A DNA stretch of 64,000 bases from Ensifer sp. BR816 (GTDB lineage Bacteria > Pseudomonadota > Alphaproteobacteria > Rhizobiales > Rhizobiaceae), in NCBI RefSeq assembly GCF_000378985.1, contig NZ_KB905370.1:2031830-2095829 (forward strand), given 5' to 3'. Position 1 is the first letter of the stretch; each line of letters opens with the position of its first letter. The notes under the pieces were generated by a model that saw only the letters and a program-made list of their open reading frames with translations, made no database searches and was not told the origin of the DNA. Below are positions 58,696-64,000 of this stretch, piece after piece. The position numbers and the translations under genes were made by a program.

Positions 58696-59582
58696 TGGCC
58701 CTCGAGACAAGCACTATGACGAAAGACCCCATTCTCAAGGTCGAGCACCTGTCGATGCGCTTCGGCGGTCTGATGGCCATCAACGACTTCTCCTTCGAGG
58801 CCGGGCGCGGCGACATCACCGCGCTGATCGGGCCGAACGGAGCCGGCAAGACGACGGTGTTCAACTGCATCACCGGCTTCTACAAGCCGACGATGGGCAT
58901 GATCACCCTGAAGCAGCGGTCCGGTAAGGAGTACCTGCTGGAGCGCCTGGCCGACTTCGAAATCACCAAGCACGCCAAGGTGGCGCGCACTTTCCAGAAC
59001 ATCCGGATGTTCTCGGGGCTCACGGTCCTGGAAAATCTGCTGGTGGCGCAGCACAACAAGCTGATGCAGGCGTCCGGCTATACGGTCCTGGGACTGCTCG
59101 GCTTACCGGCCTACCGCCAGGCCTCCAAGGAGGCGATCGAGCTCGCCAAGCACTGGCTCGAAATGGCGTCGCTGGTCGACCGGGCCGACGATCCGGCAGG
59201 CGATTTGCCCTATGGCGCACAGCGGCGGCTCGAGATCGCCCGCGCCATGTGCACCGGTCCGGAGTTGCTTTGCCTGGACGAGCCCGCCGCCGGCCTCAAC
59301 CCGCGCGAGTCGCTTGCCCTCAACCAGCTGCTGCAGACCATTCGTCGCGACACGGGCGCTTCGATCCTGCTGATCGAGCACGACATGTCGGTGGTGATGG
59401 AAATCTCCGACCACGTGGTCGTGCTCGAATACGGACAGAAGATTTCCGACGGCAATCCGGATTACGTGAAGAACGATCCGAAGGTCATCGCGGCCTATCT
59501 GGGCGTCGAAGACGAAGAGGTTGAAGAGGTGATCGAACAGATCGAGGAAATCGAAAGCGAGCAGGGAGGCACCCAGCCATGA
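58695..59582 (+). CDS. livG: branched-chain amino acid ABC transporter ATPase LivG
   Basis: A 295-aa ATPase. Walker A is GPNGAGKTT, the Q-loop area RTFQNIRMFSGLTVLENLLVAQH, Walker B LLCLDEPAAGLNP and the H-loop LIEHDMSVVMEISDH. In the signature region DLPYGAQRRLEIARAM replaces the textbook LSGGQ, which is normal for LivG. A C-terminal acidic tail (EDEEVEEVIEQIEEIESEQ) is unusual. It overlaps livM by one base and livF by four. Confidence 0.95.
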   Translation: MALETSTMTKDPILKVEHLSMRFGGLMAINDFSFEAGRGDITALIGPNGAGKTTVFNCITGFYKPTMGMITLKQRSGKEYLLERLADFEITKHAKVARTFQNIRMFSGLTVLENLLVAQHNKLMQASGYTVLGLLGLPAYRQASKEAIELAKHWLEMASLVDRADDPAGDLPYGAQRRLEIARAMCTGPELLCLDEPAAGLNPRESLALNQLLQTIRRDTGASILLIEHDMSVVMEISDHVVVLEYGQKISDGNPDYVKNDPKVIAAYLGVEDEEVEEVIEQIEEIESEQGGTQP

Positions 59583-60304
59583 CTGCTCCGCTGCTGAATG
59601 TGAGAGCCGTCGAGACCTATTACGGCAATATCCGGGCCCTGAACGGCGTCGATGTCGAAGTCCATCGTGGGGAAATCGTTTCCTTGATCGGCGCAAACGG
59701 CGCCGGCAAGTCGACGCTGATGATGACGATCTTCGGCAGGCCGCAGGCGCGCACCGGGACGATCTCCTTCGAAGGGCAGGACATTACGCGCCTGCCGACT
59801 CACGAGATCGCGCGGCTCCGGATCGCCCAGTCTCCTGAGGGACGCCGCATCTTCCCGCGCATGACGGTGCTCGAAAACCTCCAGATGGGCGCCAGCCTCG
59901 ACGAACTGAAGCACTTCAAGGAGGACGTGGAAAAGGTCTTCACGCTCTTCCCGCGCCTCAAGGAGCGGCAGGCTCAACGTGGCGGGACGCTGTCCGGCGG
60001 TGAACAGCAGATGCTGTCGATCGGCCGGGCGCTGATGGCCCGACCAAAGCTGCTGCTGCTCGACGAGCCTTCGCTCGGGCTCGCGCCGCTGATCGTCAAG
60101 GGCATTTTCGAGGCGATCAAGAAGCTCAACAAGGAAGAGGGCCTGACGGTCTTCCTCGTCGAGCAGAACGCCTTCGGGGCGCTGAAGCTCTCCGACCGCG
60201 CCTACGTGCTCGTCAACGGACGGGTGACGATGAGCGGAACGGGCAAGGACCTGCTCGCCAATCCGGAGGTCCGTGCGGCCTATCTCGAAGGCGGCCGTCA
60301 TTGA
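59579..60304 (+). CDS. livF: branched-chain amino acid ABC transporter ATPase LivF
   Basis: A 241-aa ATPase: Walker A GANGAGKST, the landmark IAQSPEGRRIFPRMTVLENLQMGA, signature LSGGEQQMLSIGRALMARPKLLLLDEPSLGLAP containing Walker B, and FLVEQNAFGALKLSDRAYVLVNG. It dimerises with LivG. The ATG overlaps the livG stop (ATGA). A small DUF6867-type membrane protein gene follows 21 bases downstream. Confidence 0.95.
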   Translation: MTAPLLNVRAVETYYGNIRALNGVDVEVHRGEIVSLIGANGAGKSTLMMTIFGRPQARTGTISFEGQDITRLPTHEIARLRIAQSPEGRRIFPRMTVLENLQMGASLDELKHFKEDVEKVFTLFPRLKERQAQRGGTLSGGEQQMLSIGRALMARPKLLLLDEPSLGLAPLIVKGIFEAIKKLNKEEGLTVFLVEQNAFGALKLSDRAYVLVNGRVTMSGTGKDLLANPEVRAAYLEGGRH

Positions 60305-60325
60305 TGCACGCTGGAGTTAAGTGAC

Positions 60326-60670
60326 ATGCAGGGAATTCTCTACGAAGAAGCTTCCATCTGGCAGTTTCTGTTCATCACCTGCGTCCTCGGCGGCTGGACC
60401 GCCTGGCGCACGGGCAAAAGCGTTGCCGAAAGCTGGGGACAGGTGCCGCGGCTGCTCGTCTACGTGGCGCTGCTGGGACTTGCCATCCGCTTCGTGCACC
60501 ACGCACTTTTCGGCGGCACCATGTTCAGCCTGCAGTACTATGTCGTAGACACGCTCGTCCTTTTGTTGTTTGCTACCGCTGGTTACCGGTACTACCGGAC
60601 CAAGCAGATGTCGAACAACTACTACTGGCTCTACGAGAAGACCTCACCTTTCTCCTGGAAGGCCAAATAA
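60326..60670 (+). CDS. small membrane protein (DUF6867-like) within the liv operon
   Basis: A 114-aa protein with three hydrophobic segments: [42 protein letters not shown] and [21 protein letters not shown], ending in the aromatic tail [20 protein letters not shown]. It resembles the DUF6867 family that accompanies liv genes in Rhizobiales; the family name is from memory. The position between LivF and the binding protein suggests an accessory or regulatory subunit of the importer. No function is known. Confidence 0.8.
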   Translation: MQGILYEEASIWQFLFITCVLGGWTAWRTGKSVAESWGQVPRLLVYVALLGLAIRFVHHALFGGTMFSLQYYVVDTLVLLLFATAGYRYYRTKQMSNNYYWLYEKTSPFSWKAK

Positions 60671-60786
60671 GGGAACAGCGCGTGCCGGTCGGGTGCGGCC
60701 GGTGCGAAGGAACACCGGCGCAATTATGGTGGGCATTGCGCTGGCTTTATGAAACGAGACCCGCTCGAATATTTGGGAGTAACAAA

Positions 60787-61905
60787 ATGAAAAAGTCTCT
60801 TCTGTCGGCCGTGGCGCTGACAGCAATGGTCGCCTTCAGCGGCACCGCATGGGCTGATATTCTGGTCGGTGTTGCCGGTCCTCTGACCGGCCCGAACGCC
60901 GCATTCGGCGCCCAGCTTCAGAAAGGTGCGGAGCAGGCGGCTGCGGACATCAACGCGGCAGGCGGCATCAACGGGGAACAGATCAAGCTCGTCCTCGGCG
61001 ACGACGTTTCGGACCCGAAGCAGGGCATTTCGGTCGCCAACAAGTTCGTTGCCGACGGTGTGAAATTCGTGGTCGGCCACTTCAACTCCGGTGTGACGAT
61101 CCCGGCATCGGAAGTCTATGCCGAGAACGGCATCCTGGTCATCACGCCGTCTGCGACCAACCCGCAGCTCACCGAGCGCGGCATGTGGAACACCTTCCGC
61201 ACCTGCGGCCGTGACGACCAGCAGGGCGCAGTTGCCGGCGCTTATCTCGCCGCCAACTTCAAGGACGCGAAGATCGCCGTCATCCACGACAAGACGCCTT
61301 ACGGCCAGGGCCTTGCCGATGAAACCAAGAAGTCGATGAACGAAGCGGGTCTCACCGAGGCTCTCTACGAAGGCATCAACATCGGCGACAAGGACTTCTC
61401 GGCGCTGATCGCCAAGATGAAGGAAGCCGGTGTCGGGGTCGTCTACTACGGCGGTCTGCACACGGAAGCCGGACTCATCATGCGTCAGATGAAGGACCAG
61501 GGCCTGAAGGCAACCTTCATGTCGGGCGACGGCATCGTTTCGAACGAACTCGCTTCGATCGCCGGTGACGCGGTCGACGGCACGCTGATGACCTTCGCGC
61601 CGGATCCGCGCAAGAACCCGGCTTCCAAGGAACTCGTCGAGAAGTTCCGCGCCGCCGGCTTCGAACCGGAAGCTTACACGCTGTATTCCTATGCTGCGCT
61701 GCAGGTGGTCGCTGACGCCGCCAAGGCTGCCGGCGGCAACGACGCGCAGGCCGTTGCCGAAGCGATCAAGGCCAAGGGTCCGTTCAAGACCGCGATCGGC
61801 GAGCTCGGCTATGACGAAAAGGGCGACATCACCCGTCCGGACTACGTCATGTACACCTGGAAGAAGGGTGAAGACGGCAAGTACAGCTACTTCCAGAACG
61901 AATAG
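60787..61905 (+). CDS. livK: branched-chain amino acid ABC transporter substrate-binding protein
   Basis: A 372-aa periplasmic protein from ATG 60787 with GGGAG upstream. The signal peptide is [22 protein letters not shown]. The mature part starts [41 protein letters not shown], with [35 protein letters not shown] typical of Leu/Ile/Val-binding proteins. The symbol follows general usage; ligand range may be broad as in rhizobial Bra systems. It closes the liv operon before a strong terminator. Confidence 0.93.
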   Translation: MKKSLLSAVALTAMVAFSGTAWADILVGVAGPLTGPNAAFGAQLQKGAEQAAADINAAGGINGEQIKLVLGDDVSDPKQGISVANKFVADGVKFVVGHFNSGVTIPASEVYAENGILVITPSATNPQLTERGMWNTFRTCGRDDQQGAVAGAYLAANFKDAKIAVIHDKTPYGQGLADETKKSMNEAGLTEALYEGINIGDKDFSALIAKMKEAGVGVVYYGGLHTEAGLIMRQMKDQGLKATFMSGDGIVSNELASIAGDAVDGTLMTFAPDPRKNPASKELVEKFRAAGFEPEAYTLYSYAALQVVADAAKAAGGNDAQAVAEAIKAKGPFKTAIGELGYDEKGDITRPDYVMYTWKKGEDGKYSYFQNE

Positions 61906-61935
61906 TTTCGTTCCGGCGCTTTGACAGCGTCAGCG

Positions 61936-61968
61936 GGCCCGGCGTGCAAGCGCCGGGCCTTAATTTTT
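61936..61968 (+). terminator. Rho-independent terminator of the liv operon
   Basis: A perfect 9-bp GC stem (61936-61944 with 61951-61959) and 6-base loop TGCAAG are followed by TTAATTTTT. It starts 31 bases after the binding-protein stop codon. Confidence 0.92.
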
Positions 61969-62090
61969 GTGCACATGGCCAGAACCGCTGTCGGCGGGGA
62001 TGGCAAGCATGGCGGGCTCCAAGGTCTAGCCTGCGGGGATATCGGTGTGAAGAATCCCGATAGGCGGTTGCTTCCCCCTCGAACATCAAA

Positions 62091-62100
62091 TTATAGATAA
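62091..62100. promoter_or_regulatory. BioR operator upstream of bioB
   Basis: TTATAGATAA matches the established BioR box of alphaproteobacteria (TTATMKATAA), the target of the GntR-family biotin repressor. It lies 51-60 bases before the bioB start. A partial second copy (CTATCTATATC) follows at about 62110-62120. No bioR gene is present in the window. Confidence 0.85.
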
Positions 62101-62150
62101 TATCTGATTCTATCTATATCGATGATCGTGAACAGAGGGGACAGGCACGA

Positions 62151-63170
62151 ATGCGGGATATGAGCATAGAGTATGGAGCGAACCCGGCCCGCTCCGGTGC
62201 CGGCGAAACATGTTGGAGTCTCGTCGAGGCGAAAAAAATCTATAATTTGCCTTTCAACGATCTCCTGTTCCGCGCCCAGACTGTCCATCGCACGCATTTC
62301 GATCCGAACGCCGTGCAGATGAGCCGGCTGCTGTCGATCAAGACCGGTGGCTGCGCGGAGGACTGCGGCTATTGCAGCCAGTCGGCGCATTACCCGACCG
62401 GCCTCAAGGCGTCGAAGCTGATGGAGGTCGAGCGGGTCATCGCGGAGGCGCGCAAGGCCAAGGACGGCGGCGCGACGCGCTACTGCATGGGCGCCGCCTG
62501 GCGCAGCCCGAAGGAGCGCGACATGGAGGCGATCGTCGCCATGGTTCGCGGTGTGAAAGCCCTCGGAATGGAAACCTGCATGACGCTCGGTATGCTGTCG
62601 CCCGCCCAGTCGGAGCGGCTCGCCCATGCCGGGCTCGATTACTACAATCACAATGTCGATACCTCGGAGCGCTACTACCGCGAGATCATTACGACCCGCA
62701 CTTTTGCCGATCGGCTGGAGACACTCGACAATGTCCGCGGGGCGGGCATCAAGGTCTGTGCCGGCGGGATATTGGGCATGGGCGAAACGGTCGATGACCG
62801 CATCTCGATGTTGGTGACGCTCGCCAATCTTCCGGCCGCACCGGAAAGCGTGCCGATCAACATGCTGATCCCGATTCCCGGCTCGAAGCTCGCCGATGCG
62901 CCGCCGGTCGATCCGATCGACTTCGTCCGCACGATCGCGCTCGCCCGGATCCTGATGCCGCAATCTCATCTCCGCCTTTCGGCGGGTCGCACGGACATGT
63001 CCGACGAGATGCAGGCGCTCTGTTTCTTCGCCGGGGCGAACTCGATCTTCGTCGGCGAGACATTGCTGACCGCCGACAATCCCGGCGAAGACCACGACGC
63101 GGCACTGTTTCGCCGCCTCGGGCTGGAGCCGATGGCATTTCAGCCGGCGGAGACGGAGCCGGCCGAATGA
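62151..63170 (+). CDS. bioB: biotin synthase
   Basis: A 339-aa radical-SAM enzyme. The SAM-cluster motif [11 protein letters not shown] has the C-x3-C-x2-C spacing, preceded by [11 protein letters not shown]. Other BioB landmarks are [20 protein letters not shown], the auxiliary-cluster Cys in [15 protein letters not shown], and [32 protein letters not shown]. It inserts sulfur into dethiobiotin. AGAGGGGACAGG precedes the ATG at 62151; a second ATG three codons on is possible. Its stop overlaps the bioF start, and the pair begins a biotin operon behind a BioR box. Confidence 0.96.
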   Translation: MRDMSIEYGANPARSGAGETCWSLVEAKKIYNLPFNDLLFRAQTVHRTHFDPNAVQMSRLLSIKTGGCAEDCGYCSQSAHYPTGLKASKLMEVERVIAEARKAKDGGATRYCMGAAWRSPKERDMEAIVAMVRGVKALGMETCMTLGMLSPAQSERLAHAGLDYYNHNVDTSERYYREIITTRTFADRLETLDNVRGAGIKVCAGGILGMGETVDDRISMLVTLANLPAAPESVPINMLIPIPGSKLADAPPVDPIDFVRTIALARILMPQSHLRLSAGRTDMSDEMQALCFFAGANSIFVGETLLTADNPGEDHDAALFRRLGLEPMAFQPAETEPAE

Positions 63171-64000
63171 TCGCCGCCGGCATCCGCCGCTATCAAAAAA
63201 CGCTGACAGGGCTCGAACGCAAGGGGCGGCGACGGGCGCTTGTCGCCCAGGGTGGCGTCGATTTTACCTCCAACGACTATCTGGCACTCGCCCACTCGCC
63301 GCGCCTGAAGTCGGCGATCCTGTCGGCACTCGACCGCGGCGTCCCGGTCGGCGCCGGCGGGTCGCGGCTGCTGCGCGGCAATCATCCGGAGCACGAGGCG
63401 CTGGAGGCGGAGGCGGCCGACTTCTTCGGCGCCGATCGAGTGCTATTCGTCGGCAGCGGCTATGCGGCCAATGTTGCGCTGTTTTCGGCCCTGCCGCAGC
63501 GCGGCGACCTCATCGTCCACGACGCATTGATCCATGCGAGCGCTCATGAGGGCATCGCCGCGAGCAAGGCACGGGCGGTCGCGGCAACGCACAATGACGT
63601 CGACGCCTTTGCCGACGCCATCAATGCGTGGCGCCGCGCCGGTGGGACGGGACATCCGTGGATTGCGGTCGAAAGCCTCTATTCGATGGACGGCGACCGG
63701 GCGCCTCTGATGGAGCTTGCCGCGCTCGCAGACCGTCACGACGGCTTTCTGGTCATCGACGAGGCTCATGCCACAGGTGTCTTCGGCCCCGGCGGGCACG
63801 GGCTTTCGGCGGCGCTCAAGGGCCGGGAGAATGTCGTGGTGCTGCATACATGCGGCAAGGCGCTCGGCGTCTCCGGCGCATTGCTCGGCGCCGACCGGAT
63901 CCTTTGCGACTATCTCGTCAACCGTGCCCGCGGCTTCATCTATTCCACCGCGCCGTCGCCGCTCACGGCGGCCGCCGTTCGCGAGGCGTTGAGGATCGCC
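63167..64000 (+). CDS. bioF: 8-amino-7-oxononanoate synthase (3' end outside window)
   Basis: The ATG overlaps the bioB stop (ATGA) and the frame is open for 278 codons to the window edge. The start [20 protein letters not shown] and [19 protein letters not shown] match BioF/KBL-type alpha-oxoamine synthases. [41 protein letters not shown], the PLP Asp in [16 protein letters not shown] and the expected Lys position in [16 protein letters not shown] follow. It condenses pimeloyl thioester with alanine in biotin synthesis. Confidence 0.94.
   Translation, partial: MIAAGIRRYQKTLTGLERKGRRRALVAQGGVDFTSNDYLALAHSPRLKSAILSALDRGVPVGAGGSRLLRGNHPEHEALEAEAADFFGADRVLFVGSGYAANVALFSALPQRGDLIVHDALIHASAHEGIAASKARAVAATHNDVDAFADAINAWRRAGGTGHPWIAVESLYSMDGDRAPLMELAALADRHDGFLVIDEAHATGVFGPGGHGLSAALKGRENVVVLHTCGKALGVSGALLGADRILCDYLVNRARGFIYSTAPSPLTAAAVREALRIA

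Overview
This is a GC-rich, gene-dense chromosomal or chromid-like segment with the look of a Sinorhizobium/Ensifer-type alphaproteobacterium (Rhizobiales). The evidence is protein-level: a coxMNOP-type alternative cytochrome oxidase as first described in Bradyrhizobium, a BioR-type operator (TTATAGATAA) in front of bioB, DUF1127 and DUF6867 proteins, many ABC importers, and VCBS/RTX secreted proteins. I recognise no rRNA, tRNA, insertion sequence, prophage or CRISPR array. The genus is an inference from remembered protein similarity, not a search.

Layout. 1-6 kb: a 5'-truncated alpha/beta hydrolase, a VOC protein, then a leftward run of cupin, Tat-type epoxide hydrolase, OmpR-type response regulator and histidine kinase. 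6-9 kb: an omega-amino acid:pyruvate aminotransferase divergent from an XRE-cupin regulator, and a DUF1194 von Willebrand A protein. 9.3-10.7 kb: a small accessory module with a DUF1127 reading frame that runs into an AraC regulator broken by a frameshift, and a 52-aa cysteine-rich protein. Two identical 17-bp repeats lie about 60 nt upstream of the DUF1127 start and of the small gene. 10.8-13.4 kb: a sarcosine/dimethylglycine dehydrogenase-like flavoprotein ending at a strong terminator.

13.6-21.8 kb is an alkanesulfonate utilisation island: ssuADCB, an FAD/NAD(P)-binding protein, a flavin reductase preceded by a 22-codon leader ORF, a 64-aa protein, an SfnB-like acyl-CoA-dehydrogenase homologue and an Rrf2 regulator. 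An AT-rich motif recurs at the ssuA promoter, the divergent flavin reductase promoter, the Rrf2 gene promoter and, 14 kb away, before a 49-aa membrane protein. I propose it is the Rrf2 operator. 22-27 kb: coxMNOP plus a small subunit IV and a cytochrome c.

27-33.3 kb: a carbohydrate-type ABC importer in one leftward run with a PLP-dependent C-S lyase-like enzyme and a FadR-type GntR regulator. 33.4-47 kb is nitrogen-compound catabolism: a gamma-glutamylputrescine oxidase-like flavoenzyme, a transglutaminase-like protein whose expected nucleophile is Ser, an aldehyde dehydrogenase, an EamA exporter and an aminotransferase. These are followed by a LysR regulator divergent from a tight operon of an agmatinase-family ureohydrolase, a spermidine/putrescine-type ABC importer and a nitrilase-superfamily amidase. 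The last operon fits import and hydrolysis of a guanidino compound.

47-54 kb: a quinone/electrophile-stress-like set (MhqO-like VOC dioxygenase, FMN reductase, an unusual MhqO-MhqD fusion and an SDR) interrupted by a VCBS/RTX secreted protein, then a Crp/Fnr regulator, a single-domain response regulator and cysQ. 56-62 kb: livHMGF, a DUF6867 membrane protein and a branched-chain amino acid binding protein, closed by a clear terminator. 62-64 kb: bioB and the start of bioF behind a BioR box, running off the window.
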